A stretch of DNA of 64,000 nucleotides from Clostridium sp. Marseille-P2415 (GCF_900155545.1 NZ_LT732526.1:497006-561005); one strand, 5' to 3'; positions 33,470-43,340 are shown, counted from the first letter of the stretch. Notes: a model not told the origin generated them from the sequence alone. Program-made: numbers and translations.

Positions 33470-34372
33470 ATGAAAAAGATGCTTTTTATATTTAATCCGC
33501 GTTCCGGGAAGGCGCAGATCAGGAATAAGCTAATGGATATTCTGGATATTTTTACGAAAGCAGGCTATGAACTGCTGGTTCATGTAACACAGCGGCCTGG
33601 TGATGCGATGAAAGCGGCTGCTTTCTATGGAAGCAGTGTGGACCTGGTTGTGTGCAGCGGCGGGGACGGCACATTGAATGAAACCATAAGCGGCCTCATG
33701 AAGCTGGAAGATTTTCCCAATCTGGGGTACATTCCGTCCGGTTCCACCAATGACTTTGCATCCAGTTTGAAAATTTCCAAGAATATGATAACAGCTGCAG
33801 AAGCTGCGGTTTCCGGTACTCCGTTCCCCATTGACATCGGCTGCTTCTGCGGGGACAGGCACTTTGTATATATTGCAGCGTTCGGCGCATTTACTGAGGT
33901 TTCCTATCTGACCCCTCAGGATAAGAAGAACGTTCTTGGACATCAGGCATATATGTTAGAGGGCATGAAAAGCCTGGCTTCCATAAAGTCCTATTGCATA
34001 CGGGTAGAGTGTGAGGAGATCACCTTGGAAGGAGAGTTTATCTTTGGAATGGTCACCAATACCATAAGTGTGGGAGGTTTTAAAGGTCTGGTGACCCAGG
34101 ATGTGGCTCTAGATGACGGCGAGTTCGAAGTGCTGTTAATCCGGACACCCAAGACCCCTTTGGATTTAACCAACATCATTAATTATATGTTTCTGAAGGA
34201 AGAACCCAATGAATACGTCCATAAGTTTCGGACAAGGTCTTTGAAAATCCTCCCGGAAGAGCCTGTAGACTGGGTACTTGATGGAGAGTTTGGCGGGACC
34301 AGAAGGGAAGTTCAAATCATCAATTTAAAGAAGCGGATCCGGATTATGAGAAGACCACCGAAAAAGCGATAA
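33470..34372 (+). CDS. DagK/YegS-type lipid kinase
   Basis: 300 residues. The catalytic domain contains IFNPRSGKA (start), VVCSGGDGTLNETISGLM (nucleotide and catalytic site) and GYIPSGSTNDFASSL. The C-terminal beta-rich domain has DVALDDGEFEVLLI and WVLDGEFGG. The family phosphorylates diacylglycerol or related lipids, so DgkB-like recycling is likely but not proven. The ATG at 33470 follows AGGTGA; the GTG at 33461 is not better placed. It begins six bases after mutY. Confidence 0.9.
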   Translation: MKKMLFIFNPRSGKAQIRNKLMDILDIFTKAGYELLVHVTQRPGDAMKAAAFYGSSVDLVVCSGGDGTLNETISGLMKLEDFPNLGYIPSGSTNDFASSLKISKNMITAAEAAVSGTPFPIDIGCFCGDRHFVYIAAFGAFTEVSYLTPQDKKNVLGHQAYMLEGMKSLASIKSYCIRVECEEITLEGEFIFGMVTNTISVGGFKGLVTQDVALDDGEFEVLLIRTPKTPLDLTNIINYMFLKEEPNEYVHKFRTRSLKILPEEPVDWVLDGEFGGTRREVQIINLKKRIRIMRRPPKKR

Positions 34373-34397
34373 ATCTGCTTTTTTCAGCAGAAATATG

Positions 34398-34426
34398 TTG
34401 AAATATGGATTCCGGTAGTATATAAT
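34398..34426 (+). promoter_or_regulatory. rpoD promoter
   Basis: TTGAAA and a perfect TATAAT with a 17-bp spacer, 51 bp before the GTG start. Confidence 0.7.
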
Positions 34427-34477
34427 GAAAAGTTGTGTGGGCTTTATGTATACTTCTTAGCGAAAGGACGTTATTAA

Positions 34478-35620
34478 GTGGAAAAAGAGAATTTTTTAGA
34501 GAAGCTGGGGAAACTTGTCGAGCTTGCCAAAACAAAGCATAACGCTTTGGACGTAACGGAGATTAATAACTTCTTTATGGGGGAAGAGCTGACAACAGAG
34601 CAGATGGATCAGATTTATACTTACCTGGAGAATCGCGGCGTGGACGTGATCCCGGTCATTGACGATTCCGTTTTAACTGATGATACGCTCATGTCAGACG
34701 ACCTGCTTTTGGATGATGATATTGATGATACCTTTATAAAGGATGTAGATGAGGAAGATATTGATCTTGACGCCATTGATTTATTGGAAGGAATCGGTAC
34801 GGAAGATCCTGTCCGCATGTATTTAAAGGAAATTGGCACGGTACCACTTTTGAACGCAGAGGAAGAGCTGCGCCTTGCTAAGAGGAAGGCGGATGGCGAT
34901 GATGATGCCAAGGAGCGGTTGATTGAAGCCAATTTACGCCTTGTGGTCAGCATTGCAAAGCGTTATACAGGCCGCGGCATGAGTTTCCTTGATCTGGTTC
35001 AGGAAGGCAATTTAGGCCTTATTAAAGGTGTTGAAAAATTCGATTATACCAAAGGTTATAAATTAAGTACATATGCTACTTGGTGGATACGCCAGTCTGT
35101 GACCCGAGCCCTTGCAGACCAGGCAAGAACGATCCGTGTGCCTGTGCATATGGTCGAGACAATTAATAAAATGTCCAAGATGCAGAGAAAGCTGACTCTT
35201 GAGCTTGGATATGAGCCGTCTGTGACAGAACTGGCAGAAGCTCTTGACATGTCCGAGGACAAGGTTATGGAAATCATGCAGATCGCCAGAGAGCCTGCAT
35301 CCTTAGAAACACCGATTGGGGAAGAGGATGACTCCAATCTGGGGGATTTCGTGGCTGACAACAATGTGGTCACACCGGAAGGAAATGTGGAATCCGTCAT
35401 GTTAAGAGAGCATATTGACGCCCTCCTTGGAGATTTAAAAGAGAGAGAGCGCCAGGTTATCGTGCTCCGGTTCGGACTGGAGGACGGCCATCCGCGCACA
35501 TTGGAAGAAGTGGGGAAAGAGTTTAATGTTACCCGCGAGCGCATCAGACAGATCGAAGCAAAGGCACTTAGAAAGCTGAGAAATCCGGTTCGCAGCAAGC
35601 GGATCCGGGATTTCCTATAA
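34478..35620 (+). CDS. rpoD: Primary RNA polymerase sigma factor (sigma-A)
   Basis: 380 residues. Region 1.2 ([17 protein letters not shown]), region 2 ([20 protein letters not shown], then the -10-reading helix [13 protein letters not shown]), region 3 ([12 protein letters not shown]) and region 4 ([19 protein letters not shown]) are all present. The non-essential region before 1.2 is short and acidic. A GTG start follows AAAGGA. The usual upstream partner dnaG is missing; a lipid kinase gene precedes it instead. Confidence 0.97.
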   Translation: MEKENFLEKLGKLVELAKTKHNALDVTEINNFFMGEELTTEQMDQIYTYLENRGVDVIPVIDDSVLTDDTLMSDDLLLDDDIDDTFIKDVDEEDIDLDAIDLLEGIGTEDPVRMYLKEIGTVPLLNAEEELRLAKRKADGDDDAKERLIEANLRLVVSIAKRYTGRGMSFLDLVQEGNLGLIKGVEKFDYTKGYKLSTYATWWIRQSVTRALADQARTIRVPVHMVETINKMSKMQRKLTLELGYEPSVTELAEALDMSEDKVMEIMQIAREPASLETPIGEEDDSNLGDFVADNNVVTPEGNVESVMLREHIDALLGDLKERERQVIVLRFGLEDGHPRTLEEVGKEFNVTRERIRQIEAKALRKLRNPVRSKRIRDFL

Positions 35621-35625
35621 AAACA

Positions 35626-35657
35626 GGAGGCGTGGCAAATATATTCCACGTCCTTTT
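35626..35657 (+). terminator. Probable rpoD terminator
   Basis: GGAGGCGTGG and CCACGTCC pair with a bulge around an A+T loop, then TTTT. Confidence 0.5.
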
Positions 35658-35690
35658 GTGATTCATAAAAACAGCAGGGAAGGAGACACC

Positions 35691-36326
35691 ATGAACCGGA
35701 GAAATTACCAGAAGGAATTGGAGGAAGTCATCACAGAACTTAAGGAACAGGAAAAAGTTCCCAGGCTGCTTTTGCATAGCTGCTGTGCGCCGTGCAGCAG
35801 TTATGTACTGGAATATCTGTCCCGCTATTTTAAAATAACCGTGTATTTTTATAATCCCAATATTTATCCGCCTGAGGAGTATGGAAAACGCGTAAAAGAG
35901 CAGGAACGGCTCATAGCAGGCATGAAATTCCTTCATCCGGTCACTATGGAGACCGGGGCCTATGAGCCGGATGAATTTTACCGGATCGTAAAAGGACTTG
36001 AAAAGGAGCCGGAAGGCGGCGAACGGTGTTTTAAATGCTACGAACTGCGCCTTTCAGAGGCGGCAAAGGTTGCCCAGGCCGGCCGCTTCGACTATTTTAC
36101 CACAACCCTGTCCATAAGTCCCTTAAAGAATGCCGATAAGCTCATTGAGATCGGTGAGAAGCTGGCAAGGGAGTACCGCGTTTCTTATCTGCCTTCTGAT
36201 TTTAAGAAGAAAAATGGGTATAAAAGATCTGCAGAGCTGTCTGCAGAATACGGTCTTTACCGGCAGGATTACTGTGGCTGCGTATTTTCCCAAAGAGAAA
36301 AGCCGGTAATATCCGAGGTTTCTTAA
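35691..36326 (+). CDS. queH: Epoxyqueuosine reductase QueH
   Basis: 211 residues. Cysteine motifs are SCCAPCSS (about residues 29-36), CFKCYELRL and YCGCVFSQRE, which are the iron and [4Fe-4S] ligands of QueH (DUF208). It catalyses the last step of tRNA queuosine biosynthesis, the reduction of epoxyqueuosine. The ATG at 35691 follows GAAGGAG; the ATG at 35658 has no RBS. It lies behind rpoD, probably with a terminator between. Confidence 0.93.
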   Translation: MNRRNYQKELEEVITELKEQEKVPRLLLHSCCAPCSSYVLEYLSRYFKITVYFYNPNIYPPEEYGKRVKEQERLIAGMKFLHPVTMETGAYEPDEFYRIVKGLEKEPEGGERCFKCYELRLSEAAKVAQAGRFDYFTTTLSISPLKNADKLIEIGEKLAREYRVSYLPSDFKKKNGYKRSAELSAEYGLYRQDYCGCVFSQREKPVISEVS

Positions 36327-36373
36327 GCACAGCTTTGCAATGGAAAATATATCATAGACATACCGGGTTTGTC

Positions 36374-36402
36374 TTGACATGAATTGGGAATTGTAATAAA
36401 AT
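36374..36402 (+). promoter_or_regulatory. HPr gene promoter
   Basis: Perfect TTGACA and TAAAAT with a 17-bp spacer, 50 bp before the ATG. Confidence 0.75.
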
Positions 36403-36452
36403 TAACGATGAGGAGTATATCTAAAATTTTTGAGGATAAAGGAGAAAACGTT

Positions 36453-36719
36453 ATGTTATCAAAGACACTGACTGTAGTAAATCCATCCGGACTTCACTTA
36501 AGACCAGCAGGAGTTCTGTCTCAGACAGCTATGAAATTTAAATCCGATATTATCATTGAGTACGGAGATAAGAGGATTGTAGCGAAAAGCGTATTAAACG
36601 TTATGGCGGCCGGTATCAAGTGCGGCGCTAAGATTAACTTGATTTGTGAAGGCGAAGATGAAGCAGCAGCGATGAAGACCATGGCAGAAGCAGTTGAGAG
36701 CGGTCTTGGAGAGATGTAA
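36453..36719 (+). CDS. ptsH: HPr-family phosphocarrier protein
   Basis: 88 residues, normal for HPr. The phosphorylated histidine is in SGLHLRPAG (His-x-Arg), and the regulatory serine is in AKSVLNVMAAG, so HPr kinase could modify it for catabolite control. It passes phosphate from enzyme I to sugar permeases. No enzyme I gene is next to it. ATG 36453 follows AAAGGAGA; the upstream ATG 36384 has no RBS. A Crh-like role is possible but His is retained. Confidence 0.93.
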   Translation: MLSKTLTVVNPSGLHLRPAGVLSQTAMKFKSDIIIEYGDKRIVAKSVLNVMAAGIKCGAKINLICEGEDEAAAMKTMAEAVESGLGEM

Positions 36720-36755
36720 TCCATATCTGTTAATTTTATAAAAGGATATCGCATA

Positions 36756-36787
36756 GAGCCCTGGGAAGATGATTCCCGGGGCTTTTT
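36756..36787 (+). terminator. Terminator after the HPr gene
   Basis: GAGCCCTGGGAA and TTCCCGGGGCTT form a long hairpin with a five-base loop, followed by TTTTT. Confidence 0.85.
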
Positions 36788-37029
36788 CTGTGAATGTGCA
36801 GTCACAGGATCTGGCCTTAAAAACGGATAGAAACCTTATGAAAAAAATACAGACTTAACTATCGAAAGCATATGCTTAAAAAAATTAGAAATTTGTGCCA
36901 TTATCCTTAGGAAAGCCAATAATTGTGTATTAATCATAAAAAATATCAATTGGAGGAGATATATTTCTGAAACTATATTTGTATAGATCATAATTGTCGA
37001 ATTATCTGAAAATACCAAAATAAAACACA
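36788..37029 (+). other. AT-rich intergenic stretch before gltB
   Basis: About 240 bp of A+T-rich sequence with no convincing gene. It contains an AATTGGAGGAGATATA (RBS-like) at about 36948-36964 without a following start in frame, suggesting a degraded small gene, and several A/T-tracts that may bend DNA near the gltB promoter. No function can be assigned. Confidence 0.4.
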
Positions 37030-37058
37030 TTTACAAAGCGCGAAAAATGTAGTATTAT
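37030..37058 (+). promoter_or_regulatory. gltB promoter
   Basis: TTTACA and TATTAT with a 17-bp spacer, 67 bp upstream of the gltB ATG. Confidence 0.7.
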
Positions 37059-37125
37059 CAACTAAAATTTACTGTTGTGCTTTAATACCCCAAAGCAGAG
37101 GAGACAGTCAGGAAAGGAAGAGATT

Positions 37126-40100
37126 ATGGATACGAGTTTACAATCCCTCAACAAAAAAGTAACTCCGGGGCTCTATGATTCCCGCTTTGAGCATGACAAC
37201 TGCGGGATCGGTGCGGTTGCCAATATGAAAGGCATAAAAAACCATAAAACGGTAGAGCAGGCGCTCCATATCGTAGAAAATCTGGAGCACCGTGCGGGAA
37301 AAGATGCGGAAGGAAAGACGGGGGATGGTGTGGGTATCATGCTTCAGATCTCTCATCGTTTTTTTAAGAAAGTGACGAAACCTCTCGGCCTTGAGATCGG
37401 CGAGGAGAGGGAATATGGAGTCGGCATGTTTTTCTTCCCCCAGGATGAGCTTGCCAGAAACCAGGCTAAGAAGATGTTTGAGATCATTGTTCAGAAGGAA
37501 GGCCTTGAATTCTTAGGCTGGAGAGATGTACCCATTCATCCGGAACTGATCGGGGAAAGGGCCGTAGACTGTATGCCCTACATAGCACAGGGATTTGTAA
37601 AAAAGCCTGCAGATACCGGGAAGGGCCTGGAATTCGACCGAAAGCTTTATGTTTCCAGGCGTGTTTTTGAGCAGAGCAACGACAATACCTATGTGGTCTC
37701 CTTAAGCAGCAGGACCATTGTCTATAAGGGCATGTTTTTGGTGAAGGAGCTGAGAAAGTTTTTCCCGGATCTTCAGGATAAGGATTATGAATCCGCTATT
37801 GCAGTGGTTCATTCCCGTTTCAGCACCAATACTAACCCCAGCTGGATGAGAGCCCATCCCAACCGTCTCATTGTACATAACGGCGAGATCAACACCATTC
37901 GCGGAAATGTAGATAAGATGATGGCCAGAGAAGAGAATATGGAATCCGAGTATTTCCGGTATGATATGCATAAGGTCCTTCCGATTATCAACCAGGAAGG
38001 TTCGGACTCTGCCATGCTTGATAATGCTCTGGAATTTATGACGATGAGCGGAATGGACCTTCCGCTGGCCGTTATGGTGACCATTCCTGCACCATGGGAG
38101 CATGATAAATCCATGCCTCAGGAGATTAAGGACTTCTACCGGTACTATGCGACCATGATGGAACCATGGGATGGCCCGGCTTCTATCGTATTCAGTGACG
38201 GTGACCTGGTTGGCGCTGTTCTGGACCGCAACGGTCTTCGTCCTTCCAGATATTACATTACGGATGATGATCAGATGATCCTGGCTTCTGAGGTAGGTGC
38301 CATTGATATTGAGCAGAACCATGTGGTGAGAAAAGAGCGCCTTCGTCCGGGTAAGATGCTTCTAATTGATACGGTTAAGGGCTGCCTGATCAGCGATGAG
38401 GAACTGAAGGAATATTATGCGGCCCGCCAGCCTTACGGAGAATGGCTGGATTCTAATTTAATTGAACTGAAAGAGCTGCCGATCCCCAATAAGGGGGTTC
38501 CTGCCATGAGTAAGGATGAAAGGGCGAAGCTGCAGAAGACTTATGGATATACCTATGAGGAATACAAGACCATGATTCTTCCCATGGCATTAAACGGTGC
38601 GGAAGCAGTTTCAGCCATGGGGGCAGACAGTCCCCTGGCGGTGCTGAGCAAAAAACACCAGCCTCTGTTCAACTATTTCAAACAGCTGTTTGCCCAGGTC
38701 ACCAATCCTCCGATTGACTCCATCCGTGAGGAGATCGTTACCTCTACCACTGTTTATGTGGGCGAGGAAGGGAACATCCTTGAGGAGGAAGCGGAAAACT
38801 GCAAGATATTAAAGGTCAATAATCCGATTCTCACCTGTACGGACTTATTAAAGATTAAAAATATGAAGAAGCCTGGCTTTAAGGTAGAAGTGATTCCCAT
38901 TACTTATTATAAGAACACATCCCTGGAAAAAGCCATTGACAGGCTGTTTCTGGAGGCAGACCGGGCGCACCGGGATGGGGCGAATATCATCATCCTTTCC
39001 GACCGGGATATTGATGAAAACCATGTGCCCATCCCATCCCTGCTGGCCGTATCTGCTCTTCAGCAGCATCTGGTCAAGACAAAGAAGAGGACCTCTGTGG
39101 CGCTCATACTGGAAAGCGGAGAACCAAGAGAAGTACATCACTTTGCTACCCTGCTGGGATACGGAGCCTGTGCCATCAATCCGTACCTCGCGCAGGAGTC
39201 CATCCATTCCCTCATTGAGAGCGGAATGTTAGATAAAGATTATTATGCAGCCGTAGAGGATTATAACGCAGCAGTTCTTCATGGCATTGTGAAGATCGCT
39301 TCCAAGATGGGAATTTCAACCATACAGTCCTACCAGGGGGCCCAGATTTTTGAGGCGATCGGTATTTCAAAGAAGGTGGTTGACAAGTATTTTACGGATA
39401 CGGTAAGCAGAGTGGGAGGAATCACCCTGGATGATATTGCCAATGACGTGGATGTCCTTCACTCAGCCGCTTTTGATCCCCTTGGCCTTGACGTGGATTT
39501 AACGCTGGACAGCGCGGGAAGCCATAAGGAGAGGGCGGGACAGGAGGAGCATTTATACAATCCTCTTACGATCCACCTCCTTCAGGAAGCAGCCAGAACC
39601 GGAAGCTACGAGATCTTTAAGGAGTACACCCATGCCCTGACGGAAGAGGGGCAGACGGTCAATTTAAGAAGCCTTTTGGATTTTGATTATTCCAAATCAA
39701 AGGAAATTCCGGTGGATGAGGTGGAAAGCGAAGAATCCATCGTCAAACGCTTTAAGACGGGAGCCATGTCCTACGGTTCCATTTCCCAGGAAGCGCATGA
39801 AACCCTGGCGGTCGCCATGAACCGGATTCACGGTAAATCCAACAGCGGAGAGGGCGGTGAAAGCCTGGAACGTCTGAACGTGGGAGCAGATGGCATAAAC
39901 CGCTGTTCTGCCATCAAGCAGGTAGCTTCCGGGCGCTTCGGCGTAACCTCTAAGTATCTGGTAAGTGCCATAGAGATCCAGATCAAAATGGCACAGGGCG
40001 CGAAACCGGGAGAAGGCGGCCAGCTTCCGGGCCAGAAGGTATATCCATGGGTCGCTAAAACCAGGCATTCAACCACCGGCGTGGGCCTCATTTCCCCGCC

Positions 40101-41685
40101 GCCTCACCATGATATTTACTCCATTGAGGATCTGGCCCAGCTGATTTATGACTTGAAAAATTCCAATACCAATGCCAGGATTTCTGTGAAACTGGTTTCA
40201 GAGGCGGGCGTAGGTACGGTTGCTGCAGGTGTTGCAAAGGCCGGCGCGCAGGTAATCCTCATTTCCTCCTTTGACGGCGGAACCGGTGCGGCGCCAAGAA
40301 ATTCCATTTATAATGCAGGCCTTCCATGGGAGCTTGGTGTGGCGGAAGCCCATCAGACCCTGATTATGAATGGGCTGCGTGACAAGGTGATCCTGGAGAC
40401 GGACGGGAAGCTGATGACAGGACGTGATGTTGCCATTGCATGTATGCTGGGAGCGGAAGAATTTGGTTTTGCCACGGCGCCTCTTGTAACATTAGGCTGT
40501 GTGATGATGAGGGTCTGCAACCTGGATACCTGTCCGGTCGGCATTGCCACCCAGAATCCGGAGCTGCGGAAACGTTATAAAGGAAAACCGGAATATGTGA
40601 TCAACTTCATGTATTTCATTGCAAAAGAACTCCGGGAATACATGGCAAAGCTTGGAATCCGTTCGGTAGATGAGCTTGTGGGAAGGACCGATCTGTTAAA
40701 GAAGAAAGACAATATTTCCTCGGAACGGGCAGGAAAGGTTGACTTTACCGCGATCCTGGGGAATCCATATGCAGGCCGGAAGCTTGCAGGCTACAGCCAA
40801 AAGCAGGTATATGATTTTGAACTGGATAAAACCATAGATGAAAAGATTATCCTTAAGAAATTAAAGCAGGCTCTGCAGGGAGGCCAGAAAAAGAGCCTTC
40901 AGATAGATGTTTCCAATACCGACCGCGCTCTGGGTACCATTTTTGGCTCGGAAATCACCAGGCTATATCCGGATGGGCTTCCGGAGGACACCTTTACCAT
41001 CAATTGTACGGGCAGCGGCGGACAGAGCTTTGGAGCCTTTATTCCCAGGGGCCTTACCCTGGAACTGATAGGGGACAGCAATGATTACTTCGGAAAGGGG
41101 CTTTCCGGCGGCAAGCTGGTGGTTTATCCGCCTCAGGGGATCAAGTTTAAGGCTGAGGATAACATCGTGATCGGAAATGTGGCCTTATACGGTGCCACCA
41201 GCGGTAAGGCGTTCATATGCGGGATAGCCGGCGAACGCTTCTGTGTCCGGAATTCCGGTGCGACCGCTGTTGTAGAAGGCGTGGGAGACCATGGCTGTGA
41301 ATACATGACAGGCGGACGCGTGGTGGTACTGGGGCCTACGGGCAAGAACTTTGCGGCCGGAATGAGCGGCGGTATCGCTTATGTGCTGGATGAAAAGAGA
41401 GATTTTTATAAGAGACTCAATAAGGAAATGGTTTCTTTTGAAGAAGTTACAAATAAATATGATGTTCTTGAGTTAAAAGAAATGATCAAGGAACATGTGG
41501 CTTACACCAATTCCGCAAAAGGAAAAGAGATCCTCGATAACTTTGGAGAATATCTGCCTAAATTTAAGAAAATCATGCCTCATGATTACAGGCGCATGAT
41601 GAATACCATCGTCCAGATGGAGGAAAAGGGCTTAAGCAGTGAACAGGCACAAATCGAAGCATTTTATGCCAATACAAAAAAGTAA
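37126..41685 (+). CDS. gltB: Glutamate synthase (NADPH) large subunit
   Basis: 1519 residues, normal for the alpha subunit. It moves the amide of glutamine onto 2-oxoglutarate, giving two glutamates. Cleavage before Cys26 (HDNCGIGAV) would expose the amidotransferase nucleophile. The central and FMN-binding synthase domains contain SGEGGE, GAKPGEGGQLPGQKV and SPPPHHDIYSIEDL, and CNLDTCPVG marks the [3Fe-4S] cysteines. The C-terminal beta-helix (GGRVVVLGPTGKNFAAG) is complete. ATG 37126 follows AAAGGAAG. It forms an operon with gltD, 13 bp downstream. Confidence 0.97.
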   Translation: MDTSLQSLNKKVTPGLYDSRFEHDNCGIGAVANMKGIKNHKTVEQALHIVENLEHRAGKDAEGKTGDGVGIMLQISHRFFKKVTKPLGLEIGEEREYGVGMFFFPQDELARNQAKKMFEIIVQKEGLEFLGWRDVPIHPELIGERAVDCMPYIAQGFVKKPADTGKGLEFDRKLYVSRRVFEQSNDNTYVVSLSSRTIVYKGMFLVKELRKFFPDLQDKDYESAIAVVHSRFSTNTNPSWMRAHPNRLIVHNGEINTIRGNVDKMMAREENMESEYFRYDMHKVLPIINQEGSDSAMLDNALEFMTMSGMDLPLAVMVTIPAPWEHDKSMPQEIKDFYRYYATMMEPWDGPASIVFSDGDLVGAVLDRNGLRPSRYYITDDDQMILASEVGAIDIEQNHVVRKERLRPGKMLLIDTVKGCLISDEELKEYYAARQPYGEWLDSNLIELKELPIPNKGVPAMSKDERAKLQKTYGYTYEEYKTMILPMALNGAEAVSAMGADSPLAVLSKKHQPLFNYFKQLFAQVTNPPIDSIREEIVTSTTVYVGEEGNILEEEAENCKILKVNNPILTCTDLLKIKNMKKPGFKVEVIPITYYKNTSLEKAIDRLFLEADRAHRDGANIIILSDRDIDENHVPIPSLLAVSALQQHLVKTKKRTSVALILESGEPREVHHFATLLGYGACAINPYLAQESIHSLIESGMLDKDYYAAVEDYNAAVLHGIVKIASKMGISTIQSYQGAQIFEAIGISKKVVDKYFTDTVSRVGGITLDDIANDVDVLHSAAFDPLGLDVDLTLDSAGSHKERAGQEEHLYNPLTIHLLQEAARTGSYEIFKEYTHALTEEGQTVNLRSLLDFDYSKSKEIPVDEVESEESIVKRFKTGAMSYGSISQEAHETLAVAMNRIHGKSNSGEGGESLERLNVGADGINRCSAIKQVASGRFGVTSKYLVSAIEIQIKMAQGAKPGEGGQLPGQKVYPWVAKTRHSTTGVGLISPPPHHDIYSIEDLAQLIYDLKNSNTNARISVKLVSEAGVGTVAAGVAKAGAQVILISSFDGGTGAAPRNSIYNAGLPWELGVAEAHQTLIMNGLRDKVILETDGKLMTGRDVAIACMLGAEEFGFATAPLVTLGCVMMRVCNLDTCPVGIATQNPELRKRYKGKPEYVINFMYFIAKELREYMAKLGIRSVDELVGRTDLLKKKDNISSERAGKVDFTAILGNPYAGRKLAGYSQKQVYDFELDKTIDEKIILKKLKQALQGGQKKSLQIDVSNTDRALGTIFGSEITRLYPDGLPEDTFTINCTGSGGQSFGAFIPRGLTLELIGDSNDYFGKGLSGGKLVVYPPQGIKFKAEDNIVIGNVALYGATSGKAFICGIAGERFCVRNSGATAVVEGVGDHGCEYMTGGRVVVLGPTGKNFAAGMSGGIAYVLDEKRDFYKRLNKEMVSFEEVTNKYDVLELKEMIKEHVAYTNSAKGKEILDNFGEYLPKFKKIMPHDYRRMMNTIVQMEEKGLSSEQAQIEAFYANTKK

Positions 41686-41698
41686 GGAGGAGCAGACA

Positions 41699-43186
41699 AT
41701 GGGAAAGCCAACAGGATTTTTAGAATATAGCAGAAAAACAGGAAAAACGGTAGACCCCAGGGCTCGTATAAAAAATTATAACGAGTTCCATCTGCCTCTT
41801 TCCGAAAAAGAACAAAAATGCCAGGGCGCGCGCTGCATGGATTGCGGCGTCCCCTTCTGCCAGTCCGGTGTGGTCTTAAAGGGCATGGTTTCCGGCTGCC
41901 CCCTTAACAATCTGATCCCGGAATGGAATGAGCTTGTATATACGGGGACATGGCACCAGGCCTATAACAGACTGAAAAAGACCAACAGCTTCCCGGAATT
42001 CACCGCCAGGGTATGCCCGGCCCCCTGTGAAGCTGCATGTACCTGCGGTCTTAACGGAGATCCGGTCGCAATCAAAGAAAATGAGTATGCCATCATTGAA
42101 CGTGCTTATGAAAGCGGCATAGCAGGCCCCACCCCGCCAAAGATCCGTACCGGTAAAAAGGCAGCCGTCATCGGTTCCGGCCCTGCAGGGCTGGCGGCAG
42201 CAGACCAGTTAAACAAAAGAGGGCACAGCGTTACCGTATTCGAAAGAGAGGACCGGGTGGGCGGCCTCCTGATGTATGGAATCCCTAACATGAAGCTGGA
42301 AAAGCATGTCATTGACCGGAAAGTGGAGATCATGAAGCAGGAAGGCGTGACATTCATAACAGGCGCAGACGTAGGAAAAAACCAGAAAGCCAAAGATTTA
42401 TTAAAGGATTATGACCGGGTCATCCTGGCCTGCGGAGCTTCAAACCCCAGGGATCTAAAAGTCCCCGGAAGAGATGCCGAGGGAATCTATTTTGCAGTAG
42501 ATTTCTTAAAGTCCACCACAAAGAGCCTGTTAAATTCCAATCTGCAGGATCATAGCTATATATCGGCAAAAGGCAGGCATGTCATCGTAATCGGCGGCGG
42601 GGACACCGGAAATGACTGCGTGGGAACGGCGATCCGTCATGGCTGTGCCTCCGTCCTGCAGCTTGAAATGATGCCAAAGCTGCCCGAAAAGCGGACCCCG
42701 GACAACAGCTGGCCCGAATGGCCAAGAGTATTAAAAACAGACTACGGCCAGGAAGAATCCATTGCTGTATTCGGCCAGGACCCGAGGTTGTATCAGACCA
42801 CGGTAAAAGAGTTCATCAAGGATAAGTCCGGCAAAGTCGTAAAAGCCATCCTGATGGGCCTGGAATCTAAGAAGGATGAAAAGACCGGCCGCATGAGCAT
42901 GGAACCCGTAGCCGGAAGTGAGAAAGAAGTTCCTGCTGATATCGTTCTAATTGCAGCCGGATTCTTAGGAGCACAGAATTATGTTGCGGATGCCTTTGGA
43001 GTAAAATTAAATGGCAGAAGCAATGTAGAAACCGAAAACGGAAAATACAGGACAAATGTAGATAAGGTATTTGTGGCCGGAGACATGCATAGAGGCCAAT
43101 CCCTGGTAGTATGGGCCATAAGAGAAGGCCGTGAAGTAGCCAAAGAAGTAGATGTGAGTTTAATGGGGTATTCAAACCTGGCATAG
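41699..43186 (+). CDS. gltD: Glutamate synthase small subunit
   Basis: 495 residues. It supplies electrons from NADPH to the large subunit. N-terminal cysteines for two [4Fe-4S] clusters (CQGARCMDCGVPFC, CPLNN, CPAPCEAACTCG) precede the FAD site (VIGSGPAGLAAADQL) and the NADPH site (VIGGGDTGNDCVG). ATG 41699 follows AAGGAGG and is 13 bp after gltB. With gltB it forms the GOGAT route of ammonia assimilation. A strong terminator follows. Confidence 0.97.
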   Translation: MGKPTGFLEYSRKTGKTVDPRARIKNYNEFHLPLSEKEQKCQGARCMDCGVPFCQSGVVLKGMVSGCPLNNLIPEWNELVYTGTWHQAYNRLKKTNSFPEFTARVCPAPCEAACTCGLNGDPVAIKENEYAIIERAYESGIAGPTPPKIRTGKKAAVIGSGPAGLAAADQLNKRGHSVTVFEREDRVGGLLMYGIPNMKLEKHVIDRKVEIMKQEGVTFITGADVGKNQKAKDLLKDYDRVILACGASNPRDLKVPGRDAEGIYFAVDFLKSTTKSLLNSNLQDHSYISAKGRHVIVIGGGDTGNDCVGTAIRHGCASVLQLEMMPKLPEKRTPDNSWPEWPRVLKTDYGQEESIAVFGQDPRLYQTTVKEFIKDKSGKVVKAILMGLESKKDEKTGRMSMEPVAGSEKEVPADIVLIAAGFLGAQNYVADAFGVKLNGRSNVETENGKYRTNVDKVFVAGDMHRGQSLVVWAIREGREVAKEVDVSLMGYSNLA

Positions 43187-43213
43187 CTACAAGCAGTGCG
43201 CCAATAAAAGCGG

Positions 43214-43254
43214 AAATATCCGGAAGAAAGCAAGCTTTCTTCCGGATATTTTTG
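43214..43254 (+). terminator. Terminator after gltD
   Basis: Perfect 18-bp inverted repeat (AAATATCCGGAAGAAAGC and its complement) with a two-base centre, ending in TTTTT. Confidence 0.85.
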
Positions 43255-43257
43255 ATT

Positions 43258-43340
43258 ATGCTGGCATACGGCGCCAGCCGTCCAGCGAGAAGGAGCGCAG
43301 CGGATTCGAGCTGGAGCACTGCTTCATCCTAACGGGCCGC
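43258..43340. other. GC-rich structured element of unknown nature
   Basis: A GC-rich block in A+T-rich surroundings, with no ORF of its own. It holds two hairpins: GCTGGC and GCCAGC, and a longer one closed by TCCAGC and GCTGGA, with symmetrical GA/GA and GAA/TTC inner blocks. It looks like an interspersed repeat or a small structured RNA; see findings. Confidence 0.4.

Noticed and set aside
34374-34391. Short hairpin TCTGCT/AGCAGA after the lipid kinase as a terminator
   Set aside because: Only six pairs with no T-run after the stem; too weak to call.
36948-36975. RBS-like GGAGGAGATATA before gltB as the start of a small gene
   Set aside because: No start codon at a suitable distance in an open frame; at most a remnant.
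36836-37030. 64-residue minus-strand hydrophobic frame before gltB
   Set aside because: No RBS, A+T-driven hydrophobicity, and it overlaps the gltB -35 region; low-complexity coincidence.
37702-38322. 206-residue minus-strand frame within gltB
   Set aside because: Shadow of a highly conserved gene; no RBS and no recognisable domain.
42867-43319. 150-residue minus-strand frame over the end of gltD
   Set aside because: Antisense to gltD with no RBS; it crosses a strong terminator and a structured element.
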